A stretch of 22,569 nt of DNA from an uncultured Verrucomicrobia subdivision 3 bacterium (GTDB lineage Bacteria; Verrucomicrobiota; Verrucomicrobiae; Limisphaerales; UBA11358), in the NCBI GenBank assembly GCA_903921455.1, contig CAIXPZ010000144.1, positions 1 to 22,569 on the forward strand, given 5' to 3'. The notes beneath the pieces are model-generated. The model saw only the letters and a list, made by a program, of their open reading frames with translations. It searched no databases and was not told the DNA's origin. The position numbers were made by a program, and so were the translations under genes. This document shows, piece after piece, positions 1-6,831 of this stretch (within the stretch, counting starts at the first letter, position 1; every line of letters starts with the position of its first letter).

Positions 1-425
1 CGTTTGTTCCCTTCACGCCGGCGGTGACGAATGAACTCGCGGCGCACGTTTACACAGTGGCGCGACCGGACACGAACTTTGAATTTTCCACCACGCCGCT
101 GCCCGCGTGGCAGGCGCATTTTGCGCGGCAATTTGGCCGGCTGGCTGCAAGCCACGGCTGCCAGCTCGTTCTCCTCGACCTGCCCACCTTGGAAACGGTG
201 CGAAATACCGGCATCCACGAGCGCGCGTTCTGGCCGGAACTTATTTCCACCAACCTGCCGCTTGTGGGCGTTCCCGCGCAGCAGATGTTTGGATGTCTGT
301 CGGATGACGAAATTTTGAAACTGTATTCCGACAAGGCCCACCTGAACAAAAACGGGCAGGACTATTTTACCCCGCTGATCGCGCCGGTGTTGATTCAATT
401 GTATGAAGCCAACCACCGGCCTTGA
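1..425 (+). CDS. SGNH/DltD-like acyltransferase, C-terminal part (5' end outside window)
   Basis: The reading frame is open to the left edge with codons from position 3, so this is the 3' end of a larger gene and not a short gene starting at the GTG at 24. It aligns along its whole length with the C-terminal third of the next gene: FVPFTP against FIPYLP, WQAHFAR against YQAHFAR, LVLLDLP against LVMLDLP, and HLNKNGQDYF against HLNQNGQDYF. The block SDKAHLN supplies a D-x-x-H pair, the usual Asp/His of SGNH-type hydrolases and acyltransferases. Together with the downstream MBOAT this points to an extracytoplasmic enzyme that moves an acyl group onto a cell-envelope polymer. The nucleophile serine must lie outside the window. 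The fragment is GC-rich, unlike its downstream paralogue. Family assignment is fairly sure; the acyl group and polymer are unknown. Confidence 0.7.
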   Translation, partial: FVPFTPAVTNELAAHVYTVARPDTNFEFSTTPLPAWQAHFARQFGRLAASHGCQLVLLDLPTLETVRNTGIHERAFWPELISTNLPLVGVPAQQMFGCLSDDEILKLYSDKAHLNKNGQDYFTPLIAPVLIQLYEANHRP

Positions 426-437
426 ACCTCATGTTTG

Positions 438-451
438 CCTTCGCGCGAAGG
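438..451. repeat. 14-nt perfect palindrome between the tandem SGNH genes
   Basis: The sequence CCTTCGCGCGAAGG is self-complementary and could form a hairpin 12 nt after the first SGNH gene stops and 28 nt before the next start. No T-run follows it, only GCTTGTTAATAAT, so it is not a standard intrinsic terminator. It could act as a weak attenuator or an mRNA-processing hairpin, or it may be chance in GC-rich DNA. Confidence 0.35.
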
Positions 452-478
452 GCTTGTTAATAATAACCGCCTAAAAAT

Positions 479-1610
479 ATGCGCCCGGCATTTTCCTCAA
501 CCAAACAGGCGGCGACGTTTGCCTTGCTGTTGCTGCTGCTGTTGCTGTCGCCTGTGTTGGTGGGAAAAAAACTTCTGCCGTCGCGTGAGCAAATATATGC
601 CTGCATAAGCTGGGGGGGGGGGGCCGTATCCGTGGATTCACAATCAGATTTTTGATGATACCAACACCATTGATATCGCATTCTTTGGCTCATCTCGCAT
701 GTTAAATGATATAGCCACGCCGCAAGTGCAGGCGGATTTAAGCAAACAGATTGGGCGACCAGCGGTGGTGCGCACGATTGCTTGGGGCGGGCCTGGTTAT
801 GACGTCCTGTTTTTAATTGCTCAGGACTTGCTGGAGCATCGCAAGGTTCGCCAACTGGTCTTTTACGACGAGGATGATGATCAAGGCCCGAAAAATCGCA
901 ATGGAGTCATCCCTGGCCTGTTTCGTTTTGGAGATAATGGCTCGTCTATGGACGGTTTGCCTTTCAATGAAAAAGGGCTTTACTACTTTGCTTCGTTGTT
1001 TGGAATGCCGCTCAATTTCTTAAGCTTAACACGGCCCAATATACCCGCAGAACTGCTTCCAAACCGCCCCGGCTATGTTGATCCTCCAATTAAGACGATT
1101 ACTACTGATGCTCCAAACCAGTTGGGATCGGTAGCATTCCGATCCGGTTTTAATGCCACTCCTTGGCTGTCTAGGGATTGTGCGCCGTTTATCCCATACC
1201 TTCCATCGGGAACAGGCCACCCTCAAGCCGCGATTTGTAACGCTTCTAAACCAGACAAAACATTTGTGTTTTCAAACGCAATAATTCCTTCGTATCAGGC
1301 TCATTTTGCACGGCTATTTTCCGAGTTGGCTGAAAGTTATGGTTGTAAACTGGTCATGCTTGATCTTCCGGCCCTGGATTCTGTTCGCGCACCGTTTATC
1401 CAAGAACGGACATATTGGCCGGCAGTTTTCTCTACCAACTTGACTTTGGTTGGTATTCCAAACAATCAAATTTTCGGTGGGCTGGCGGACGATGATATTC
1501 TGAAATTATTTTCTGAAAGATTTCATCTGAATCAGAACGGACAGGACTATTTCACCCGGCTCATCACTCCTGCACTTTTGAAAATCTATGAAACCTCCAC
1601 AAATAATTGA
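479..1610 (+). CDS. SGNH/DltD-like acyltransferase, frameshifted at a G12 tract
   Basis: Read as one gene, this begins at the ATG at 479 with a short polar start and a run of eight leucines (residues 16-23), a signal anchor. It continues through KKLLPSREQIYACISW into a tract of twelve G at 612-623, where the frame changes. The downstream frame opens inside the tract and runs PYPWIHNQIFDD, then IAFFGSSRMLND, then to the stop at 1608-1610. GSSR is the expected SGNH nucleophile-serine block, and it lies upstream of the first ATG of the downstream frame (699). A start at 699 would therefore lose both the membrane anchor and the active site. Removing one G, or adding two, restores about 376 residues. 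The C-terminal block reads SERFHLNQNG, so the Asp of D-x-x-H is Glu here. The gene is visibly AT-richer than its neighbours. The break may be a phase switch, a pseudogene or a sequencing error. Confidence 0.7.
524..547 (+). repeat. TTG/CTG codon run encoding eight leucines
   Basis: Eight consecutive leucine codons mix TTG and CTG and form the core of the signal anchor of the second SGNH gene. The tract is a triplet repeat, so length changes would alter the hydrophobic core without breaking the frame. Confidence 0.5.
612..623 (+). repeat. Poly-G tract of 12, at the frame break of the SGNH gene
   Basis: Twelve consecutive G follow AGCT and precede CCGTAT. The upstream open frame (ATG at 479) enters the tract, and the downstream frame (GSSR motif, stop at 1610) leaves it one base out of register. 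G-tracts of this length are the classic substrate for slipped-strand mispairing in phase-variable surface genes. Homopolymers are also a common place for sequencing errors. Confidence 0.85.
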
Positions 1611-1719
1611 TCGCGGCGTTTACGCGCTGGTGGTCGTTCTCTCGCTGGCCGCCCTGTGGCTGGTGTTGAATGCGCCAGCGAGTTTCCTTAACGCCCGCGT
1701 GGTTTACCAGGGCTTTTGA
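1588..1719 (+). CDS. DltX-like one-TM microprotein with C-terminal hexapeptide VVYQGF
   Basis: This 43-residue protein starts at an ATG 23 nt inside the end of the SGNH gene and stops 3 nt before the MBOAT start, so it is probably translationally coupled to both. It has a short N-terminal tail (MKPPQIIDRG), one hydrophobic segment at about residues 11-27, and a short outer tail with R37 that ends in V-V-Y-Q-G-F. DltX, the microprotein of the D-alanyl-lipoteichoic acid pathway, also has one TM and ends in a hexapeptide with Tyr third and Phe last. That Tyr is known to carry the acyl group from the MBOAT to the serine of DltD. Here Y40 and F43 occupy the same places. The MBOAT next door ends in KEIFSILR and has no such motif of its own. 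Role by analogy: acyl shuttle and scaffold. The ORF is very short, so coding status rests on position, TM segment and C-terminus. Confidence 0.7.
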   Translation: MKPPQIIDRGVYALVVVLSLAALWLVLNAPASFLNARVVYQGF

Positions 1720-1722
1720 CGC

Positions 1723-2943
1723 ATGGACACGATTTCCCTTTTCGCCGGCCTGTTGATTTATGTTTTTGCGGGGCGGGTGGTGATGCGCCAGTTCGCCGGT
1801 GGCGTCCGCGAAACGTCGCTCGCCGTTTTGAATGTCACAGGCGTTTTCCTGTTCCTGTTCTACGGTGGCAAGGAACATTTCGTCCTGCGTTTCGTGATGT
1901 ATCTGGCGCTCATCGTCGGACTCTATCTAGTGCTGCTCGTCTTTGCTAACAAGCGTGGCAGTTGGCCGTGGCTGGCGTTTTTTGCGCCCATCGCGGCGTT
2001 GATCCTTGTCCGCTATGTGCCCGGCTCGGCCTATGTGGCGCTGGGTCATGCGTTCGGCAAAACCTGGCGCGGCGTGCCGAACATGGTGGGCATTTCTTAT
2101 CTGGCCTTCCGGTGCAGCCGGCTGGTTTTGGAAGTCCGCAACGGCGTGGTGAAAACCCCCAACTTTCTCGAATATCTCAACTTCGCTTTTTTCTTGCCCA
2201 CCATGCCCGTCGGTCCCATCAACACCTACGCCAATTTCCGGCGCGGATTTGAAGCCGTGCCGTATGCTGTTCCCGTCGGTCGCGTGGCGCTGCGCATCCT
2301 CGTCGGCGCGGTCAAATATCTGTTCCTCGGCAATCTTTGCAACCGCCTGACGTATTCCGGTTTGCTGTTCGACGATCACCTGCACCATTGGATTGATCTG
2401 CCGGTGGCGATGCTGTTTTTCTATCTGTATCTCTACCTGAATTTTTCCGGCTTCTGTGACCTGACCATTGGCGCGGCGGGTCTGATGGGCATACCCGTGC
2501 CGGAAAATTTTGACAACCCCTTCGCCGCGCGCAACGTGAAGGATTTCTGGAACCGCTGGCACATCACGCTTTCGACGTGGATGCGCGACGTGGTGTTTTC
2601 GCCGCTCTCCAAATATTTCGTCGGCAAATTTGGCATCAAGCTGGCCGACCACGCGATTGCGCTGACCATCACGATTGTGTTTCTGCTCGTCGGCATCTGG
2701 CACGGCTGCGGCTGGAATTTTGCGGCCTACGGCGCGGCGCATGCGCTCGGCGTGGTGGCGAACCATTACTACACCATCTTTCTGAAAAAGAAGCTGGGCC
2801 GTGAACGCTTCAAGGCCTACAACGAAAACCGCTGGATCCGCGCCGTGGCCGTGGTGCTGACATTCTGCTACTGCGGCGCGAGCCTGATTTTCTTTGCGAA
2901 CACGTTCCCGCAAATTAAAGAAATTTTCTCCATCCTGCGATGA
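1723..2943 (+). CDS. MBOAT family O-acyltransferase (AlgI/DltB-like)
   Basis: This is a polytopic inner-membrane acyltransferase of 406 residues. Proteins of this family take an acyl group from a cytoplasmic thioester donor and pass it across the membrane for transfer to an envelope polymer. The central family block is clear: KDFWNRWHITLSTWMRD at residues 273-289, followed by GIWHGCGWNF at 324-333 and AAYGAAHAL to 342. This puts the conserved histidines at H327 and H340. Many hydrophobic helices flank these blocks. Length is somewhat shorter than typical AlgI (about 460-520). The ATG at 1723 lies 3 nt after the microprotein stop, which supports the start. With the SGNH genes and the microprotein it forms a complete acylation set: MBOAT, shuttle and transferase. 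The acyl group cannot be read from sequence; acetyl is the commonest in AlgI-type systems. Confidence 0.9.
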   Translation: MDTISLFAGLLIYVFAGRVVMRQFAGGVRETSLAVLNVTGVFLFLFYGGKEHFVLRFVMYLALIVGLYLVLLVFANKRGSWPWLAFFAPIAALILVRYVPGSAYVALGHAFGKTWRGVPNMVGISYLAFRCSRLVLEVRNGVVKTPNFLEYLNFAFFLPTMPVGPINTYANFRRGFEAVPYAVPVGRVALRILVGAVKYLFLGNLCNRLTYSGLLFDDHLHHWIDLPVAMLFFYLYLYLNFSGFCDLTIGAAGLMGIPVPENFDNPFAARNVKDFWNRWHITLSTWMRDVVFSPLSKYFVGKFGIKLADHAIALTITIVFLLVGIWHGCGWNFAAYGAAHALGVVANHYYTIFLKKKLGRERFKAYNENRWIRAVAVVLTFCYCGASLIFFANTFPQIKEIFSILR

Positions 2944-2967
2944 ACCGGAGCCATTCTTTCGGAATTC

Positions 2968-3071
2968 AACGCCAAGCCGCCAAGTCGCCAAGTCGCCAGG
3001 ATGAGCTGATAAGCGCGGCCAGCCAAAGGTGCCAAACTCTTTGCGCCTTCGCTTCTTTGCGTCTTTGCGTT
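2968..3071. repeat. Imperfect inverted repeat built of 9-bp units (AAGxCGCCA type)
   Basis: The left arm (2968-2999) contains AACGCCAAG followed by repeated AAGTCGCC units. The right arm (3040-3071) contains CTTTGCGTCTTTGCGTT, whose complement reads AACGCAAAGACGCAAAG. The arms therefore share a 9-bp periodic pattern in opposite orientation around a loop of about 40 nt. It fills most of the spacer after the MBOAT gene. Similar GCGTCTTTGCGTTAAA-like spacer sequences are known to me from several environmental phyla, but their function is not established. Confidence 0.6.
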
Positions 3072-3079
3072 AAAATTCC

Positions 3080-3105
3080 TTTCAGGTTTCAGGTTTCAAG
3101 TTTCA
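3080..3105 (+). repeat. TTTCAGG/TTTCAAG tandem repeat arm upstream of the VOC gene
   Basis: Three adjoining units of the type TTTCAGG, TTTCAGG, TTTCAAG lie just upstream of the start at 3113. The same unit recurs in the spacers at 3520-3610 and 19348-19497. Confidence 0.6.
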
Positions 3106-3112
3106 TATTTTT

Positions 3113-3520
3113 ATGAGTCCGCATCTGACCTTTCATCATTTCGGCCTCGCGGTGCGCCGGCCGGACGAGGCACGGAAATTCGTCGCCGCGCTTGGCTACC
3201 AGCTCGGCGAATCCGTCTTTGACCCCGCGCAAAACGTCCACCTGCAACTTTGCACGCACGCCGCGCAACCGGCGGTGGAAATCATCTGCCCCGGCGACAC
3301 CACCGGTCCGGTGGACAAGCTCGCGCAACGCCACGCCTCCGGCATCATTTACCATTTGTGTTACGAGACGGACAATCTCGCGGCGGCGCTCGCAGGACTT
3401 ACGGCGGCAGGACTGCGACCACTCTGCATTTCGCCGGCCACGCCGGCGCCGCTGTTTGGCGGACGTCCCGTTTCCTTCTACAACGTCGTGGGCATGGGCT
3501 TGGTGGAAATTCTTGAATAA
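3113..3520 (+). CDS. VOC-fold metalloprotein (glyoxalase / methylmalonyl-CoA epimerase-like)
   Basis: The 135-residue product is one complete vicinal-oxygen-chelate unit. It opens with FHHFGLAVRRPDEA (residues 7-20), has AVEIICP around E56, IIYHLCYET around H81, and closes with GMGLVEILE around E132. H8 or H9, E56, H81 and E132 are the likely metal ligands. Enzymes of this fold bind a divalent metal and act through enediolate intermediates, as lyases, epimerases or dioxygenases. The pattern is closest to methylmalonyl-CoA epimerase-like members, but the substrate is not readable. It precedes a CDP-sugar operon whose intermediates carry a ketone next to epimerisable carbons, so a sugar-epimerase role is conceivable but only inference. 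Repeat-rich spacers on both sides suggest it is transcribed separately. No Shine-Dalgarno is visible; the ATG at 3113 fits the family N-terminus. Confidence 0.8.
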   Translation: MSPHLTFHHFGLAVRRPDEARKFVAALGYQLGESVFDPAQNVHLQLCTHAAQPAVEIICPGDTTGPVDKLAQRHASGIIYHLCYETDNLAAALAGLTAAGLRPLCISPATPAPLFGGRPVSFYNVVGMGLVEILE

Positions 3521-3610
3521 ACTTGAAACCTGAGACCTGAAATTTGAAGCGGCGGGGTCGCCAGTTCCTGCTTTCCGATTCTGGTTTCAAGTTTCAAGTA
3601 TCAGGTTTGG
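3520..3610. repeat. Inverted repeat of ACTTGAAACCTGA-type units between VOC and rfbF
   Basis: The left arm (3520-3549) contains AACTTGAAACCTGAGACCTG and begins directly at the VOC stop codon. The right arm (3583-3610) contains GGTTTCAAGTTTCAAGTATC, which is complementary in pattern. The loop is about 33 nt. It could fold as a long imperfect hairpin and serve as a transcription end or mRNA stabiliser. The same unit family occurs at 3080-3105 and 19348-19497. Confidence 0.65.
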
Positions 3611-3660
3611 ATTTTGATTTTCCCCTTTCATTAACGGGCGCGTTTGACCAGCATGGACAG

Positions 3661-4452
3661 ATGAACATCGCCCAAGTTCCCGTTTTCATCCTGTGCGGCG
3701 GCCTCGGCACGCGCATCAAGGAGGAGACGGAATTTCGTCCCAAGCCGATGGTGCCCATCGGCGAGCATCCGGTTCTCTGGCACGTCATGCAGATTTATGC
3801 GCGGCATGGGTTTCGCCGCTTCGTCCTGTGCCTGGGTTTCCGGGCCGATGTGATCAAGGATTACTTCAGCAATTTTCACCTCCACAATGCCGACACCACC
3901 ATCAAGCTCAAAACCAACGAGGTCACCGTCCACGAGCATCGGCACAATTTGGACTGGGAAGTCACCCTCGCCTTCACCGGCGAAAAAAACATGACCGGCA
4001 GCCGCATCGCCCAAGCAGCGCGCAAATACCTGGGCGGCGCGGAACATTTCGCCGTGACCTACGGCGACGGTTTGACGGACGCGAATCTGAAGGCGGAATT
4101 TGACGGTCATCTCGCCGGGAAAAAAATGGGCACGCTTTTGGGCGTCAAACCGCCATCGCGCTTTGGCGAAATCAAGGTGGAAGACGACCGCGTGGTGGAA
4201 TTTGCCGAGAAGCCGGACATTGAAGACCATTGGATCAACGGCGGCTATTTTTTGTTTCATCGCGATTTTCTCTCCCGCCTTTCCGAGGACGAGGATTGCG
4301 TGCTGGAACGCGAGCCGCTGGTCAAGCTGGCGCGCGACGGCCAGTTGAGCATCCATAAGCACCGCGGTTTCTGGGGCTGCATGGACACTCAGCGCGACCG
4401 CGATTATCTCACCCAACTCGCCGAGTCCGGCCACGCGCCGTGGCTGAAATAA
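3661..4452 (+). CDS. rfbF: Glucose-1-phosphate cytidylyltransferase
   Basis: The enzyme joins CTP and alpha-D-glucose-1-phosphate to give CDP-glucose and pyrophosphate, the entry step to CDP-6-deoxy sugars in the cytoplasm. The 263-residue product shows the nucleotidyltransferase signature CGGLGTRIKEETEFRPKPMV (residues 12-31, with K28 the likely phosphate-binding lysine), YGDGLTD in the middle, INGGYFLFHRDF, and the RfbF-type ending FWGCMDTQRDRDYL. RfbF proteins are usually about 257 residues, which matches the ATG at 3661. The open frame reaches upstream to 3544, but that stretch is spacer-repeat sequence and is not included. The next gene starts 8 nt after the stop, or overlaps if its GTG is used, so the two are co-transcribed. 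The RfbF-RfbG pair makes this call firm. Confidence 0.93.
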   Translation: MNIAQVPVFILCGGLGTRIKEETEFRPKPMVPIGEHPVLWHVMQIYARHGFRRFVLCLGFRADVIKDYFSNFHLHNADTTIKLKTNEVTVHEHRHNLDWEVTLAFTGEKNMTGSRIAQAARKYLGGAEHFAVTYGDGLTDANLKAEFDGHLAGKKMGTLLGVKPPSRFGEIKVEDDRVVEFAEKPDIEDHWINGGYFLFHRDFLSRLSEDEDCVLEREPLVKLARDGQLSIHKHRGFWGCMDTQRDRDYLTQLAESGHAPWLK

Positions 4453-4460
4453 ATTTTCCG

Positions 4461-5564
4461 ATGTTTGCCAATACTTTCCAAGGCAAAACCGTCTGGCTCT
4501 CCGGCCACACCGGCTTCAAGGGCGCTTGGCTGGCGCGCTGGCTCGTGCAACTGGGCGCGCGCGTCCACGGCTTCGCGCAGCCGCCGGCGACCACGCCCTC
4601 AGTTTTTGAACAGCTTAGTCTCGCGGAAAAAATCGAACATGAAATCGGCGATGTGCGCAATGCCGGTGCCGTGAAAAAATCCCTTCTCCGCGTCCAGCCG
4701 GATTTCGTCTTCCACCTCGCCGCGCAGGCGCTCGTCCGCTACTCCTACGAACACCCGCTGGAAACCTACGCGACGAACGTCATGGGCACGGCGCATGTCC
4801 TCGAAGGTTTGCGTTCGCTGGAGAAAAAATGCGCCGCCGTCATCGTCACCACGGACAAGTGTTACGAAAACCGCGAAATGGATTACGCCTACGCGGAGGA
4901 GGATCATCTCGGCGGACACGACCCTTACAGTTCCAGCAAAGGCGCGGCGGAAATTGTGACCAGCGCATATCGCCGTTCCTTTTTTGGAAAATCTCCGGTC
5001 CGCATCGCCAGCGCGCGCGCCGGCAATGTCATTGGCGGCGGCGACTGGGCGCTCGACCGCATCGTGCCCGACTGCATCCGCGCACTGCAACGCGGCGCGG
5101 CGATCCCCGTCCGCAACAAGACCGCGACGCGCCCGTGGCAGCATGTGCTTGAGCCGTTGAGCGGCTACCTCTGGCTCGCCGCGCAGCTTCACTCGTCACC
5201 CGCCACCAGTCACCCATCACTCTGCACGGCCTTCAACTTCGGGCCGGAAAAGGAAGCCAACCGAACGGTGGTTGAACTCGTCAGTGAAGTTTTGAAAAGC
5301 TGGCCCGGCCGCTGGGAAGACCAGAGCAATCCGCACGCGGTGCACGAAGCCAAACTGCTCATGCTCTCGACGGCGAAGGCCAAAAAGATTTTGCACTGGC
5401 AGCCGACGTGGCAATTTGAAACTGCCATCGCCAATACCGTGAACTGGTATCGCGGTGTGAACGAAAATCTAGGTGCCGCCGAAAACCTGACGCTCCAGCA
5501 AATCGCCGAATACGAAGCCGCTGCCCGCGCCACGAACCTTGCGTGGGCCGCGACAATCTCCTAA
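4461..5564 (+). CDS. rfbG: CDP-glucose 4,6-dehydratase
   Basis: This short-chain dehydrogenase-type enzyme converts CDP-glucose to CDP-4-keto-6-deoxyglucose using tightly bound NAD. The N-terminus carries GHTGFKGAWLARWL (residues 15 onward), the characteristic RfbG form of the Rossmann glycine loop. VTTDKCYEN follows, and the catalytic Y-S-S-S-K lies at Y156-K160. Then come ARAGNVIGGGDWALDRIVPD and RPWQHVLEPLSGYL, both typical of the family. The product is 367 residues from the ATG at 4461. A GTG at 4440 would add seven residues and overlap rfbF by 13 nt. The ATG is preferred because MFANTFQGKTV fits the family start, but the GTG cannot be excluded. Its product is the shared substrate of the C-methyltransferase and SDR genes downstream. 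Confidence 0.93.
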   Translation: MFANTFQGKTVWLSGHTGFKGAWLARWLVQLGARVHGFAQPPATTPSVFEQLSLAEKIEHEIGDVRNAGAVKKSLLRVQPDFVFHLAAQALVRYSYEHPLETYATNVMGTAHVLEGLRSLEKKCAAVIVTTDKCYENREMDYAYAEEDHLGGHDPYSSSKGAAEIVTSAYRRSFFGKSPVRIASARAGNVIGGGDWALDRIVPDCIRALQRGAAIPVRNKTATRPWQHVLEPLSGYLWLAAQLHSSPATSHPSLCTAFNFGPEKEANRTVVELVSEVLKSWPGRWEDQSNPHAVHEAKLLMLSTAKAKKILHWQPTWQFETAIANTVNWYRGVNENLGAAENLTLQQIAEYEAAARATNLAWAATIS

Positions 5565-5583
5565 AATATCATCGACACCCCCC

Positions 5584-6831
5584 GTGCAAATAAAATTTCT
5601 CAACCAATGCCGCGCCTGTGGCCATCCGCAGCTGAAATGTTTTTTAACCCTGCCCGCCATGCCGCTGACGGATGATTTCATACCCAAGGAAAAATTCGAC
5701 CAGGAATTCCGGCACGATATTGCGGTCTTCGTTTGTGAGCAATGCCTGACGGCCCAGACGCAGCACAACGTGGACATGGGCGATTACTATGAGGATTACC
5801 AATATGCCGTCGGTGGTTCGCAGAAGGCCAGCCACTTCATGCGCCTGCTCGCCCGCAACGTGGTCACGAAATATTTTGGCGGTGAGAAGGGCAAAAAAGT
5901 TCTCGAAGTCGGCTCCGGCGACGGCGTGCAACTGCTCGCGTTCAAGGAGCTCGGCTGCGACGTGCTCGGCTACGAGCCGTCGTCGTCGTTGACGCGCGCC
6001 GCTGAAAGCATCGGCATCCCGACCATTCAGGGATTGTTCACGCCGGACTCCGTGCAGAAGCTTCCTGCGCCATTCAAGCACACGGACGTGGTGATGCTTT
6101 CCTACACATTTGATCATCTGCCGCAGCCGCGCGAGTTCATCGCAGCGGCGCGGTCCATTCTGAATCCCGCCACCGGCCTGCTGGTCGTGGAAATCCACGA
6201 CTTGCAGAAGATTTTCGCCCGGCAGGAATACTGTCTCTTTGAGCATGAACACACCATTTATCTGACGACCGCGACCGTCTCGGCCCTGTGCGCCCGCGAG
6301 GGCATGACCGTCATTGATTTTGATCTGGTGCCCGAAGGTGACCGCCGTGGCAACTCGCTCATCTTTGCCGCCACGCCGAACGGTTCGCAGTTTGCAAAAA
6401 AATTTCCGGCGGCGAAATCAGCCGTGCCGGCGGAGTTCAGCGCGCTGGCGTTTTACGACCAGCAGGCGCAGTTCATCCGTCAGGGCATTGCTAATCTCGA
6501 CGCGTTCGTCAACCGCGTGACCGCCGGCGGCAAATCCATCGCCGGTTATGGTGCCGGCGGACGCGGCGTGATGACCTTGGGCGCGATGCAATCGGCGTCA
6601 AAGCTGCGTTATCTCGTGGACAAGAAACCGAAACGGGACGGGTTGGTCGTGCCCAAGTCGGGGATTCCGCTGGTGGGCTTGTCGGCGCTGAAAGAATCGC
6701 CGGTGGACGAGATTCTCGTCTTCAGTTTCGGCTACATGAAGGAAATCCAGGCCGAACTAGCGGCCTACGGCTACCAGCCGCGCCAGTTTCATTCTTTGCT
6801 GGACGTTTTGGCGGGTAAAGCGGCCGCGTGA
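5584..6831 (+). CDS. NDP-sugar C-methyltransferase (TylCIII/NovU type)
   Basis: This SAM-dependent enzyme family adds a methyl group to carbon, usually C-3, of a 4-keto-6-deoxy nucleotide sugar. The 415-residue product has the three expected parts. First is an N-terminal zinc site, C9-R-A-C12 and C51-E-Q-C54. Second is a methyltransferase core with LEVGSGDGVQL (107 onward) and EHEHTIYLT (E220-H223), where the family's catalytic His and Glu reside. Third is a C-terminal Rossmann-like domain with AGYGAGGRGVMTLG (about 320 onward). The GTG at 5584, 19 nt after rfbG stops, gives the natural start MQIKFLNQCRACGH. A TTG at 5539 would add 15 residues but overlaps rfbG. The stop shares bases with the next GTG start (GTGA). 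The position right after rfbG makes CDP-4-keto-6-deoxyglucose, or a derivative, the likely substrate. Confidence 0.88.
   Translation: MQIKFLNQCRACGHPQLKCFLTLPAMPLTDDFIPKEKFDQEFRHDIAVFVCEQCLTAQTQHNVDMGDYYEDYQYAVGGSQKASHFMRLLARNVVTKYFGGEKGKKVLEVGSGDGVQLLAFKELGCDVLGYEPSSSLTRAAESIGIPTIQGLFTPDSVQKLPAPFKHTDVVMLSYTFDHLPQPREFIAAARSILNPATGLLVVEIHDLQKIFARQEYCLFEHEHTIYLTTATVSALCAREGMTVIDFDLVPEGDRRGNSLIFAATPNGSQFAKKFPAAKSAVPAEFSALAFYDQQAQFIRQGIANLDAFVNRVTAGGKSIAGYGAGGRGVMTLGAMQSASKLRYLVDKKPKRDGLVVPKSGIPLVGLSALKESPVDEILVFSFGYMKEIQAELAAYGYQPRQFHSLLDVLAGKAAA

Noticed and set aside
24..425. GTG at 24 as the start of a complete 133-residue gene
   Set aside because: The frame is open to the window edge and the upstream codons (FVPFTP) align with the paralogue, so the gene begins outside.
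699..1610. ATG at 699 as the true start of the second SGNH gene
   Set aside because: It would remove the GSSR active-site block and the signal anchor, both of which are encoded directly upstream across the G12 tract.
1927..2991. Long minus-strand open frame opposite the MBOAT gene
   Set aside because: It is the antisense shadow of a GC-rich coding region; composition is Arg/Gln/His-rich with no motif, while the + strand has clear MBOAT motifs.
3544..3660. Upstream extension of rfbF to 3544
   Set aside because: The added 39 residues come from the spacer repeats and exceed the family length; the ATG at 3661 fits the family N-terminus.
3631..4434. Minus-strand open frame opposite rfbF
   Set aside because: Antisense shadow; no recognisable domain, and rfbF is certain.
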